From contig CAVTLG010000006.1 of the NCBI GenBank assembly GCA_963735495.1, positions 62,001 through 126,000 of the forward strand: a stretch of 64,000 bases of DNA, read 5' to 3'. Below the pieces are notes generated by a model, which had not been told where the DNA came from, did not search any database, and saw only the letters and a list, made by a program, of their open reading frames with translations. Positions 17,407-26,120 of the stretch are shown piece after piece. This stretch comes from CAVTLG01 sp963735495. Its GTDB lineage: Bacteria > Chloroflexota > Ktedonobacteria > Ktedonobacterales > Ktedonobacteraceae. Made by a program: the position numbers and the translations under genes. Position 1 is the first letter of the stretch. Each line of letters begins with the position of its first letter.

Positions 17407-19122
17407 ATGCAATCACTATCATCTACGGTGCGTATGCACAATCTTGCCGCTCTAGCTAGCGACCATTTTGATGTCCTTGTCATTGGTGGGGGGATTACTG
17501 GCGCCGGTGTGGCTCTCGACGCTGTTGTGCGTGGTTACAAAGTTGCGCTTGTCGAGAAGTCTGATTTCGCCAGTAGCACGAGTAGCAAATCAACGAAGTT
17601 AATTCATGGCGGTATTCGTTATCTGCCTGAATTTGATATTGTACTGGTACATGAGGCCCTGGTTGAGCGTGGCATCCTGTTGCGCATCGCGCCATTTCTG
17701 GTCACGCCGATACCGTTTGTGCTCCCTATTTATGAGGGAGATCAACATCCTGTGGGTATGCCTTTTACTACTCCCGGTGGTGTTGGGCTGGGCTTCTTGC
17801 TCGATATGGGCTTGTGGATGTATGATCTGCTGGCGGGCAGACGTAATATTCAGCGTCACCGTCGCTTGCGTCGTCGGGATGTTGAGCGTCTGGCTCCTAC
17901 ACTGCTGACGAACGGGCTAAAAGAAGGGTTTATGTATTATGATGCACAAACCAATGATGCCCGCTTGACCATGACGCTGATCCGTACAGCGGCTCACTAT
18001 GGAGCGACGATTGCCAACTATAGTCAGGTTACGTCCTTTCTTACTGAAAAGGGCCTGGTTTGTGGCGCGTCTGTTCATGATACGCTTAGCAATCAAACCT
18101 ATACGGTCCGCGCTCGTCATATCGTCAATGCAAGTGGTGTGTATGCCAGCCAGGTTGAGGCATTGACAGGTACACCGTCAGAGGTACGCGTTGAACCGAG
18201 CAAAGGAGTACACCTGGTATTCTCGCGTGAGGCTCTCAAACTGGGGTATGCCGCGATTGTGTTGCCTGAGACGGAAGACAAGCGTGTGCTCTTTCTTGTC
18301 CCCTGGGAAGCGCGGGTAATCTTTGGTACGACCGATACTGGTTCTGGGGACCTGGATCATCCGTACGCCACGCGGGAAGATATCTCCTATCTCCTGAAGT
18401 ACCTCAATCGTTACTTAGCGGTGCACCTTACCGAGGAGGATATCATCAGCTCATATGCTGGCTATCGACCATTGGTGAAACCGGTGCATACGCATACCTC
18501 GACGGCCAGGTTATCGCGTACCCATATAATATTGCAGGGAGGGTCAGGTCTCGTTTCGATTGTTGGTGGCAAGTTGACCACGTATCGTCGTATGGCACAG
18601 GACACGGTTGATGTGTTAAGTCGGCGGGATGGAGCAAAGCCATTGCATCCCACGCAGTATCTTCCTTTACAGGGCAGTGCCGGCTGGCCGCGTGCTCAAC
18701 GCAGGCTGGAGCGCCGAGGGATTGCGCTGGGGTTCCCATCCAGTACAATACAGCATCTGGCCCACAGTTATGGAACTGAAGCCAACACAGTCCTTGACTT
18801 TGTCGAAGGTGATGCATCTCTTGCCGCGCCACTAATCGCAGATCTTCCCTATATCAAAGCCGAGGTACTCTACGCCTGTCGTCATGAAATGGCCATGACG
18901 CCTGATGATATTCTGGCGCGCCGTACCGCGATTATTCTCGCAGACAAGCAGCGTGGGCTAGGCGTCCTTGACGAAGTAACTGCACTGATGGCGCGAGAGC
19001 ATGGCTGGTCTGCTGCGCAACAGCAGTCTTTGATGTCTACATACCGTTCATCCGTACAGGGACAGTTGATTGCCGAGCAAACGAGTGAACAGGTCAGCCC
19101 ACAAGCATTTGGCTCGCCATAA
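17407..19122 (+). CDS. glpD: Aerobic glycerol-3-phosphate dehydrogenase
   Basis: About 571 residues from ATG 17407. It oxidises sn-glycerol 3-phosphate to dihydroxyacetone phosphate with FAD, passing electrons to quinone at the membrane. Seen: the FAD fold FDVLVIGGGITGAGVALDAVVRGYK near the start, the STKLIHGGIRYL motif of GlpD, the second FAD contact VSIVGGKLTTYRRMA, and a C-terminal helical domain. Start choice is open: a GTG at 17329 gives 26 more residues, and ATG 17434 nine fewer; none has a strong ribosome site. It completes the glycerol route begun by the two upstream genes. Confidence 0.92.
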   Translation: MQSLSSTVRMHNLAALASDHFDVLVIGGGITGAGVALDAVVRGYKVALVEKSDFASSTSSKSTKLIHGGIRYLPEFDIVLVHEALVERGILLRIAPFLVTPIPFVLPIYEGDQHPVGMPFTTPGGVGLGFLLDMGLWMYDLLAGRRNIQRHRRLRRRDVERLAPTLLTNGLKEGFMYYDAQTNDARLTMTLIRTAAHYGATIANYSQVTSFLTEKGLVCGASVHDTLSNQTYTVRARHIVNASGVYASQVEALTGTPSEVRVEPSKGVHLVFSREALKLGYAAIVLPETEDKRVLFLVPWEARVIFGTTDTGSGDLDHPYATREDISYLLKYLNRYLAVHLTEEDIISSYAGYRPLVKPVHTHTSTARLSRTHIILQGGSGLVSIVGGKLTTYRRMAQDTVDVLSRRDGAKPLHPTQYLPLQGSAGWPRAQRRLERRGIALGFPSSTIQHLAHSYGTEANTVLDFVEGDASLAAPLIADLPYIKAEVLYACRHEMAMTPDDILARRTAIILADKQRGLGVLDEVTALMAREHGWSAAQQQSLMSTYRSSVQGQLIAEQTSEQVSPQAFGSP

Positions 19123-19234
19123 ATGTACCGTGCGCGCATCTGAGACCCCTTCAGATCAGCGAGCGTGGATGATTGCGTAGCGACAATACCCGATGTCAGC
19201 GGGGGCAAGCCTCGCCGCTACGCGTTTGGTATGT

Positions 19235-19561
19235 TTATGGCCGAGTGTGAGGCGTATCTCCGGGCTGCTGTCCTTTTTCAGTGGGGATAGTGCTCTGGCC
19301 GATACCCAGCATCTCTACTGTCAAAGGCTTTTTTAGCATGCGCCGTGCGATGGTCTGGCTGTCCGTATGGTAAGCCCCGGCTGCAATCTGGGCCTTAAGC
19401 GTTTCCACCTGTGCAATACGTTCGGCTTCATGCGCCTGTGCCGTTAGCGGTCCGCTAGAAGTGGAGCACGCGGCGTCGGGTTGCTCTTGCGCGACCTGTC
19501 TGCTCATTTGCTCTACTTGCGTTGATGTATATCTGCTATCGAGTTTTTGTGCTTTGACCAT
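19235..19561 (-). CDS. FlgM-like anti-sigma-28 factor homologue
   Basis: A small polar protein of about 108 residues. Its middle reads ERIAQVETLKAQIAAGAYHTDSQTIARRML, the C-terminal FlgM pattern (R-x-V-x-x-L-K-x-x-I-x-x-G-x-Y-x-V-D-x-x-x-I-A-x-x-M-L). FlgM binds and holds the flagellar sigma factor FliA. No flagellar genes are visible, and Ktedonobacteria are generally non-motile mycelial cells, so the partner may be another sigma factor. The start at 19561 is tentative; AGGT lies 14 bases upstream, and the frame is open to 19666. Its tail after the motif is Pro/Gly-rich. Confidence 0.55.
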   Translation of the reverse strand: MVKAQKLDSRYTSTQVEQMSRQVAQEQPDAACSTSSGPLTAQAHEAERIAQVETLKAQIAAGAYHTDSQTIARRMLKKPLTVEMLGIGQSTIPTEKGQQPGDTPHTRP

Positions 19562-19856
19562 TGGTCGTATCTTTACCTGCCACTTTCTGGTTCTTTCCTT
19601 GCAGACGATCCCATCATGGTGAGGGGATGAGCGTAGAGGCAGAAGCACCTCACCCTGAACAACCAATAACTACTAGCCAAACCTTACCATTTCCGCCCTT
19701 GCCATCCCACCTGCATACTCTCATCCCTGTGAAGAGCATAACCGAGTTTTCTGGCTGCCATAGGGAAATTCGTCATGGCTTTGACTGGCGAAAAGTCCAC
19801 AAAGAAAAAGGCGCCGAGCAAACACAGTATGTCTGCGCACGCCTGCTATCTGCACA

Positions 19857-21311
19857 CTACTGTAAGTGCGGTTGGTTCATCGTAGCGCGGAGTTTCTGTA
19901 GATACAAACGGCGACGTTGCAGGCGCAGCATACCCCGATCACGCTTGATACGCTTGCGCAAGCGCAGGAGCAGCAAGATCGACAACAGCGCGGCCTCGCT
20001 GGTCGCCGCGCCAGCCAGTGCCAGTGGAATTGCCAAAATCGTGTATGCAGGACTCAAGATATGGAACAACAAGTAGAGCAAGCCCAGGTGCGCAAGCACC
20101 GAGTAGGTATTCGTACACAATGGCGTCAGGGCATCCTTTAAGGCGAAGAAGCCACAAACAACCAGATTGCCACCAGCCAGACCCGGCAGCGCAATGGCAT
20201 AGCCTAAGAGCGCCAGGGTTGTCAGGTTCGTTGAGTGTTGGTTAAATGCTCCATGTTGGAAGAGTAGATGAATGGTCGGTTTTCCCAGCAGCAGCAGGAC
20301 GATGGCCGCTGGCACGGTCAGCAGGATAGAGACACCCATGACCTTGATCGCCATTTGTCGCATGCGCACATAGCGTCTGGAGGTAGCATGAGCCGTCAGG
20401 TGTGGTAGCAGGGATTGACCTATCGCCTGCCCGATCAGCGCCGCTGGTAGCGCTTGCAACATTTCAGCATTATTGAGCGCCGAGAGACTGGCTGTATCAG
20501 GCAGATACGAGGCGAAACGTGTATCAATGATCGTTGTTATATACAGCAAACCCATGATCGCGGCGTTCGGCAACAGTAAGAGCAGGATTTGACGCAGACC
20601 AGGATGCCGCAGATCCCAGATGAAGCTATAGCGCGCGCCTTGCTTCAGCAAACCGGGTATCAGGACGATCACCTGTAAAACGGCTGCGACGAGCGTCCCG
20701 CAGGTGGGACCGTAGATGCCGATATGTGGAAAGAGCAGCGTGCAGAGTAGACCACCAATGACGCCAATGTTGTAGACAGCCAGCGAGAGTGCCGGTAGCA
20801 AAAACTGGCGTTTGCTGTTAAGTACTGCGCTGGCGATGGAGCCGAGTCCTAGTATGAGGGGCTGAATGAGCATGATGCGTGTTAATGTCGTGGTCAGGGC
20901 TTGCGCGGTAGCAGAATAGCCGGGAACGAGCAGCGTATTGACAAAGCGCGGCGTCAGCGTCTCCCCCACGAGCACGAGCACAATCAGCGCCACCAGTAAC
21001 ACATTGAAGATCAGGCTGGCCAGACGCCATGCCGCCTGTTCACCCTGCTCTTTTTCGTACGAGAGGAAGACTGGCACAAAGGCGCTCAGCAATGCCCCGC
21101 CTGCCACTAGATTAAACAGTGTGTCGGGTAAACGTGAGGCTGCGATGTAGGCGTTTGCTTCGAGGCCAGTACCAAAACGATAGTTCAGAATGATCTGGCG
21201 TACCACTCCCAGCACACGCGAAGCTAGCAGCGCTACCATGAGTAAGAGCGCGGCTTCGACAATGCTGAAGCGTCGTATGGAGAGGCCGGCACCACGGGTA
21301 AAATTGCGCAT
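19857..21311 (-). CDS. murJ: Lipid II flippase MurJ/MviN family
   Basis: A membrane protein of 484 residues with about 13-14 helices, matching MurJ of the MOP superfamily, which moves lipid II across the membrane for wall synthesis. Seen: ASRVLGVVRQIILNYRFG near the N-terminus, AYIAASRLPDTLFNLVAGGALLSAFVPVF, and the tandem helices to the end. The ATG at 21311 has no ribosome site. The frame stays open upstream to 21470, where a strong GGGAGAGGAGAG is found but only ATC and TTA follow it at the right distance, so a non-standard or mutated start with a 50-residue hydrophilic extension is possible. Confidence 0.85.
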   Translation of the reverse strand: MRNFTRGAGLSIRRFSIVEAALLLMVALLASRVLGVVRQIILNYRFGTGLEANAYIAASRLPDTLFNLVAGGALLSAFVPVFLSYEKEQGEQAAWRLASLIFNVLLVALIVLVLVGETLTPRFVNTLLVPGYSATAQALTTTLTRIMLIQPLILGLGSIASAVLNSKRQFLLPALSLAVYNIGVIGGLLCTLLFPHIGIYGPTCGTLVAAVLQVIVLIPGLLKQGARYSFIWDLRHPGLRQILLLLLPNAAIMGLLYITTIIDTRFASYLPDTASLSALNNAEMLQALPAALIGQAIGQSLLPHLTAHATSRRYVRMRQMAIKVMGVSILLTVPAAIVLLLLGKPTIHLLFQHGAFNQHSTNLTTLALLGYAIALPGLAGGNLVVCGFFALKDALTPLCTNTYSVLAHLGLLYLLFHILSPAYTILAIPLALAGAATSEAALLSILLLLRLRKRIKRDRGMLRLQRRRLYLQKLRATMNQPHLQ

Positions 21312-21506
21312 ATTAAAGCGAAATGTGCGACCACCCCATACTGTACGTTTGCTGCCAACTGTGGGGGGGACGTTGGTAGGTGGCGTTTCAGGTGCTGCTA
21401 TGGGCGCAACGACTGTTTCTGGTTTGCTGACCGGATCAGATGATTTTTGTAAGATACGACGCTCTCCTCTCCCTCAACGCAAACTTTATGCTCTCCGTCC
21501 ACTCAG

Positions 21507-21581
21507 GGGAGATGGGGTAGGGGCGTGTCCTGGCGACCGCCCTGGGGGCGCACGCGAGGTGACGCCCCTACCCCATCTCCC
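21507..21581. repeat. Family A GC-rich inverted repeat
   Basis: GGGAGATGGGGTAGGGGCGT pairs with ACGCCCCTACCCCATCTCCC; the core again has CCTGGCGACCGCCC and GCGCACGCGAGGTG. The GGGAGATGG ends show compensating change from the GGGAAACGG of the 10296 copy, so the stem is kept. Confidence 0.75.
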
Positions 21582-21686
21582 GATGTTTTCCCCGCAAGGA
21601 TAGAGATGCAAACTTTATAAGATACATATTGCCAAGTATAGCAGCATTCTGCGAAATCCAGCTACATCTACTAAGAAAGTACTGCT

Positions 21687-21875
21687 CTATTTTTTCGGAC
21701 GTGGTTTATAAATGTTGAGGCCGATCTTCACATCCTCGCGCTCTGGTATAGAGACATTCCCCTCCGTGCTGGCTATGGTAATAGATTTTCCGCTCGATGA
21801 TAAGCCGAATTCCTGGCTCAAATCTACTACGATGACCAATTTATCGCCCTCGACATTCATCTCTATATTCTTCAT
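21687..21875 (-). CDS. Small conserved-looking protein of unknown function
   Basis: A 62-residue acidic and basic protein beginning MKNIEMNVEGDKLVIVVDLS with a beta-rich pattern, a short SSSGKSITIASTEG turn and a PRPKK tail. I do not recognise a function. The start at 21875 is chosen because GGAAGGA lies 8 bases upstream; the frame extends further (to 21980) without a site. It has no membrane helix or signal. A family C motif lies just upstream. Confidence 0.55.
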   Translation of the reverse strand: MKNIEMNVEGDKLVIVVDLSQEFGLSSSGKSITIASTEGNVSIPEREDVKIGLNIYKPRPKK

Positions 21876-21951
21876 AACAAACATCCTTCCCGTTCCTAAT
21901 ACAAAAAACGTACATATATGCGCGCTCTGCTTTGTCCCTTGCACATTTTCG

Positions 21952-22070
21952 CTTGACCTCTGAGGGTTTTGTGTGGACACGTTATCCCTGGAGGGGCGGC
22001 TAGCGTCCTTTTTTTACTCCTCTCAGTCAGATGAGCCGAAGGCTAGAAGCGGCAGCTTCGTTTCTGACTG
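21952..22070. repeat. Family C motif and family D hairpin
   Basis: Family C: CTTGACCTCTGAGGGTTTTG begins at 21952; the same text recurs at 25923 and, altered, at 41694. Family D: CAGTCAGATGAGCC (22024) to GTTTCTGACTG (ending 22070), with an inner GAAGCGGCAGCTTC stem. Confidence 0.65.
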
Positions 22071-22264
22071 TTTAAGATGGTTCCTTGACCCGCTTGAGGG
22101 TGCTGAAAAAAAAGCGTCATCTCTAATAACGAAGCATCGGGTTCCCTGTGGTGGCTGAAGATAATAGTCCTATTTCATGCGCAGGTTGCAAACACAGTCT
22201 TCGGAAGGGGTAGCAAGGGGAAAGAAATTGCTGACACATACCCGCTTGCTGGTTGGAAGCATAA

Positions 22265-22296
22265 AGAAAAGGCCAGACACACTGCTGGCCTTTTCT
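22265..22296 (-). terminator. Rho-independent terminator of the KGG-repeat gene
   Basis: AAAAGGCCAG (22267-22276) pairs with CTGGCCTTTT (22285-22294) around an 8-base loop, with T-runs on both strands, 16 bases after the stop at 22312. Confidence 0.85.
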
Positions 22297-22311
22297 GGTT
22301 TGCGCTACTTT

Positions 22312-22509
22312 TTAAGCCTGGACGTTGTACTTTGAGCGACGGCGGCTAATTGAGCCACCTTTGCGACCAGCGGCTTGCGCCTCTTCACTGGTCCATTTGT
22401 GCGCGGTGCCTAAGGCGTGAGCCGCTTTGCCGCCCTTGCTGGCAATTTCCCGCTTTTTCTCGGCACTCATCGAGGCAAAACCACGGCCATGCCCTTTTTG
22501 CGTCTGCAT
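22312..22509 (-). CDS. KGG-repeat stress-induced protein (GsiB/con-10-like)
   Basis: A 65-residue hydrophilic protein with two KGG repeats: EIASKGGKAAHALG and AAGRKGGSISRRRS, each in the SxEKxxEIASKGG frame. KGG proteins such as B. subtilis GsiB are disordered general-stress proteins induced by drying, salt or starvation. The ATG at 22509 follows AGGAGG by 9 bases. A clear terminator follows, so it is a single-gene unit. Confidence 0.85.
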   Translation of the reverse strand: MQTQKGHGRGFASMSAEKKREIASKGGKAAHALGTAHKWTSEEAQAAGRKGGSISRRRSKYNVQA

Positions 22510-23213
22510 TGATCTTTTCCTCCTAATAAATGTGTAGTGACATTATGACTCCTGACTTAGACAGGATGTCCCAATGCTGGTGCGCCGAGGCGCTCCCTTA
22601 CTCTTGTCCTTTTGTGTGCTTCTCCCGGTACCGATGGTGAGGTATAACAGATATGCTGCTTACCTGCTATGTACAACACGACTCATCTGGTCGTTTAGAT
22701 ACACATGAGACAGCCTATTTTTCAATTTGTACCAGGTTGCGTCAATTTGGCTGGCCCATGTTCGTCGCTGTGGGTGCTAGAGTAGTAATCGTCACGTGCA
22801 TAAGGGGCAGAAGCGCATCTAACCAGAATTATGGCTCGCCGGAGCAGGGGTGAAAGTCCTTCTTAGCTGTGCTTGTATCACCGTTTCCTGCTTATGTGCC
22901 GCTTCTTTAAGGAAACGACAGTGTGACAACTCATGAGTATAGAATACCAGACTGTATACACAAGAACAACCCCCCTGAGAAAACTTTCAGCATTCTCTAA
23001 GGTTAGCGCACCCATTCCCAGGTGAAATGCTGAGTTCGCAGGTAGAGATAAGCTTGTAGCAAGTTGCATGTACTGGTCTATCGAGCCTGATTTGTTCCGT
23101 GCAAATGCAACTGATGGACCAGTGTGTCCAGCTGCAAGACGCCAGGGAGATCGGGCTCTGGCACAGTGGTATTGTAGAGTGTCGGGGCGCATTATCGAGC
23201 AGGAGGAGCAATG
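22510..23213. other. Intergenic, 700 bases without a supported gene
   Basis: Short frames on both strands have no family features or ribosome sites. No structured RNA could be assigned by eye. It may carry promoters for the flanking genes. Confidence 0.4.
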
Positions 23214-23585
23214 CTACGGCTGGGTGAGATGTTTAACCAGGGCGATCATGTCATCAACGGAGAATGGTTTCTCAAGGAAGGATATCTGTAAATCTTGCAA
23301 GGCTTCGGTATCGCTAAAGGCAGCGGCGGTAGTTAATATAATCGGCAGAGTACGCAGGTACGGAATAGTGCGGATTTTCTGGATGACTTCGATACCGGTG
23401 ATGGTTCCACTTAAGCGCCAGTCGACAATCAGCAGATCTGGCAATGCTGCCGCTGGACTCTGTTCCAGTGTGGCCATGCAAGCTTCCGCAGTGGGGAAAA
23501 TGATCACCGTGTGGCCAGCATCTTGCAGCACGAGTTGGAGCATCTCCTGGATGGCAACATCGTCTTCAAGTAATCCTACATACAT
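23214..23585 (-). CDS. Stand-alone response regulator receiver
   Basis: A 123-residue CheY-like domain with no output domain. The acidic pocket E7-D8-D9, phospho-acceptor D55 (LLIVDWRLSG), switch T85/T86 and K106 (LEKPF) are all present, so it should accept phosphate from a histidine kinase. GAGATG precedes the ATG at 23585. No kinase is adjacent. It is divergent from the HEAT-repeat gene, with a palindromic site in between. Confidence 0.88.
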   Translation of the reverse strand: MYVGLLEDDVAIQEMLQLVLQDAGHTVIIFPTAEACMATLEQSPAAALPDLLIVDWRLSGTITGIEVIQKIRTIPYLRTLPIILTTAAAFSDTEALQDLQISFLEKPFSVDDMIALVKHLTQP

Positions 23586-23675
23586 ATATCATCTCTTTTA
23601 AGGACTAGTGGTAACCATTCATGTGTATTGTGTGCTGGAGCTTATTCCCGGCACTTTCTAGATGCAGTGGAATAG

Positions 23676-23695
23676 TATAGTGTGTACACACTATA
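23676..23695. promoter_or_regulatory. Perfect 20-base palindrome, candidate operator
   Basis: TATAGTGTGTACACACTATA is its own reverse complement. It lies in the 361-base gap between the response regulator (minus) and the HEAT-repeat gene (plus), 90 bases before the former. A dimeric repressor site is the simple reading. The rest of the gap shows nothing else. Confidence 0.5.
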
Positions 23696-23946
23696 ACAAA
23701 CTGTGCTGTCTTTAGCAAGTGTCGAGCGGCACGGGGCTGTTTTTGATCTGCACGTGACTACACAGCGTCTTGCTGGTGGGAGAAAAAATTCTGCTACTTA
23801 TCTGTACTTGACCATGCTGGATAAGGACGGTACAATAAACCAACGGCGTTAAACGCAATATCACTGCGCATTGCTCACAGGAGGTGTGCGCCATTATGCT
23901 TGCGACTTTTCGTATGCAATCACCATAATAGAGAGGGCTACGGTGT

Positions 23947-25851
23947 ATGTCTGATACAGACAATGAACAGACCGAGTCTGTCAACCCTATCGAAAACGAC
24001 GCGACAGAGCCCGGCTTCTTGAGTATTCAAGAGAAAGAAGATTCCGCCGCTGGCACGTCTGGCGTCGAAAGCCCGGTCACTGATGTCAAACCGACAACTG
24101 CTCCCCTATCCTCACAGGAACGCGAACGTGCAGGCACTGTTGAGCACCTGGCAGCAAGACGTGCCGTACCCGCGCTTGATACTACAGCACCGGCCATTAA
24201 GCAAACCTTGAGTGAGTTGCGCACCGAGGTCACGCGTTTGTTAACCGGGCTGCGTTGGGAAGATCAGTCTATCACCGATACCGCTGAGCAACTTATTCCG
24301 CTGCTGAGTGTTGGTTCAGTGCAACAATGGAAGCCCGTTTTGATCCCCTTCCTGTATGAAATCGACCGTGGTGGGGTGCTGATCCCTGTCTGGCTCAACA
24401 TCATCGACCGTGGAGACCCGCCCGATGTGCCTGACGACAGCAATCCAGCTGATACCATGCTGGGGCGTGCCAGGCGTTTTGCCATTCTTATGCTGGGTAA
24501 TTATCGGATGATGGGTATCAGCGGGACGAATAAAGCTGCGCGCTCATCCTCGACCAGACGTGTTGAGGTAGATCTGACACGCTACCTGGGTACGCTGGCA
24601 ACAGATCCGAATACCTCCCTCTATGCTACGCAGTCACTGGTGAAGCATGCCACTGTACCAGCTATCCAGGCGCTCATCACCGCGTTGAAGGACGCGCAAG
24701 GCTGGGCCAAAGTTGATGTTGTCGATGGTTGCCTGGAATTAAACCAGGAACGTTTTTATGATTTGCTGATCGCGAGTGGTCTGGACAATGCTCCTGGCTT
24801 AGAAAGCTATCTGGCGATCCCTCTCTATCGGACGATTCCCTTAGAGACCTACCTGCGTGCTGAGAGCGAGCGCAGCCTACGTTTGACACAGAATGCTGCG
24901 CTGATCTTCAGCCAGGTTTTACACGATAGTATTACGCCGCCAGGTACGACTGCTAACGCCAATACGCTACCGGTAGTTTTTGAGCGCGATTTGTCTGCCA
25001 CGGCTTTTGCTCTGTTTGAAGGCGCGCGCAGCAACCCTCTCTGGCAAAATACGGTGGCCTTGCACCGCCTGGGCCTTTTCCTGGGTCGCTATTGGAGTGA
25101 GATTTCGCGTGGGACACTGAAGGATGTGCGTATCGTTGAACCGGTCTATCGCTGCCTGCCGATGATGAATGACGTGGAGCGCTGGATGGCTGGACCTGGA
25201 CGGGATGTGCTGTTGAGTACGCTCGCCAACGAGCAGGAAACTGTGCTCTCGCCAACCATTAAGGTATTGGGTGAGATGCGTGAGCCGCGCGCAATATCAC
25301 TGCTGATTACGCGCGTTGAGAACACGAAGTCACTTACAGATCGCCTGCACGCGCTGACCGTCGGGACGATGTGTGATACACTGGCAGCCCTGGATGATCG
25401 TCGCGCGGTAGCCCCCATGATCCAGCTCGTCTATCGAACCGTGGATGTGGCGCAGCGCGCAGGTCGTAGCAGATTGCGTGACAACCTGGCCTCGGGAGAT
25501 CCTCATATCCCTGGCAGTATTGTCTATGCCGCCGTCGTCCGTGCCAGTGGAAAATTGGGAGATCGCTACGCGTTAGAGGGTGTTGTGCGCGCAATCAATG
25601 ATTTTGATCCCTATGTGCGCAGCCAGGCTATCGAGGCTATCAAGCAGCTTGATCCGAATGGAGATGATACACGCAGCCGTGTAGCGGTACGAGCGGCATT
25701 AACTGATCCGCGTGAAACGGTGGTTCGTACGGCCTTGCAGCTGGTTGCGCAGTATCGAGATAGTGAGGCTACCAGCGAACTGCGGCGCATCGTGGAGACG
25801 CGTCCCGAACTGGCCTATCTCGCCCAGGACACGCTACGCCAACTGGGCTAG
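23947..25851 (+). CDS. HEAT-repeat scaffold protein
   Basis: A 634-residue soluble protein. The first 100 residues are acidic and disordered. The C-terminal 250 residues are helical repeats such as VLGEMREPRAISLLITRV, AALDDRRAVAPMIQLV, ASGKLGDRYALEGVVRAI and DFDPYVRSQAIEAIKQL, the HEAT/PBS-lyase pattern. Such solenoids bind partner proteins; no catalytic motif is seen. GAGAGGG lies upstream of the ATG. It precedes a Ser/Thr kinase gene on the same strand by 270 bases, which may link the two in signalling. Confidence 0.75.
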   Translation: MSDTDNEQTESVNPIENDATEPGFLSIQEKEDSAAGTSGVESPVTDVKPTTAPLSSQERERAGTVEHLAARRAVPALDTTAPAIKQTLSELRTEVTRLLTGLRWEDQSITDTAEQLIPLLSVGSVQQWKPVLIPFLYEIDRGGVLIPVWLNIIDRGDPPDVPDDSNPADTMLGRARRFAILMLGNYRMMGISGTNKAARSSSTRRVEVDLTRYLGTLATDPNTSLYATQSLVKHATVPAIQALITALKDAQGWAKVDVVDGCLELNQERFYDLLIASGLDNAPGLESYLAIPLYRTIPLETYLRAESERSLRLTQNAALIFSQVLHDSITPPGTTANANTLPVVFERDLSATAFALFEGARSNPLWQNTVALHRLGLFLGRYWSEISRGTLKDVRIVEPVYRCLPMMNDVERWMAGPGRDVLLSTLANEQETVLSPTIKVLGEMREPRAISLLITRVENTKSLTDRLHALTVGTMCDTLAALDDRRAVAPMIQLVYRTVDVAQRAGRSRLRDNLASGDPHIPGSIVYAAVVRASGKLGDRYALEGVVRAINDFDPYVRSQAIEAIKQLDPNGDDTRSRVAVRAALTDPRETVVRTALQLVAQYRDSEATSELRRIVETRPELAYLAQDTLRQLG

Positions 25852-25922
25852 TCTGATTGGAATGCGTGAGCCTGTAGCGTCGCTGCGTTATAGGCTCATG
25901 CGGCCTGGTAGGCTGTATCTGC

Positions 25923-25947
25923 ACTTGACCTCTGAGGGTTTTGTGTG
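25923..25947. repeat. Family C motif
   Basis: ACTTGACCTCTGAGGGTTTT followed by GTGTG, nearly identical to the copy at 21952. It follows the HEAT-repeat gene. Confidence 0.6.
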
Positions 25948-26120
25948 ATACTTTCTCTTTGAACGTAGGTTAAAGCTGGTTTCGTGGGCAATGGAATAGT
26001 TGTCCATAAATTAGGCAACTATACTATCATTAGGGTGTAATATCATGAAATAGTGGGAGTGATTGTTTTGTTGTTTGTTTAAGGCTTTCACTTACATATA
26101 TTCAGAGGGATAGGTAGAGG

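Noticed and set aside
22830..22870. GGGGTGAAAGTCC text reminiscent of a group II intron or riboswitch
   Set aside because: No matching domain structure or reverse transcriptase is near.
22987..23601. Open frames on both strands around the response regulator
   Set aside because: They are antisense or out-of-frame shadows of the receiver gene and its leader, with no domain content.
23712..23984. 90-codon minus-strand frame before the HEAT gene
   Set aside because: It overlaps the HEAT-protein start, has Cys/Ser-rich shadow composition and no ribosome site.
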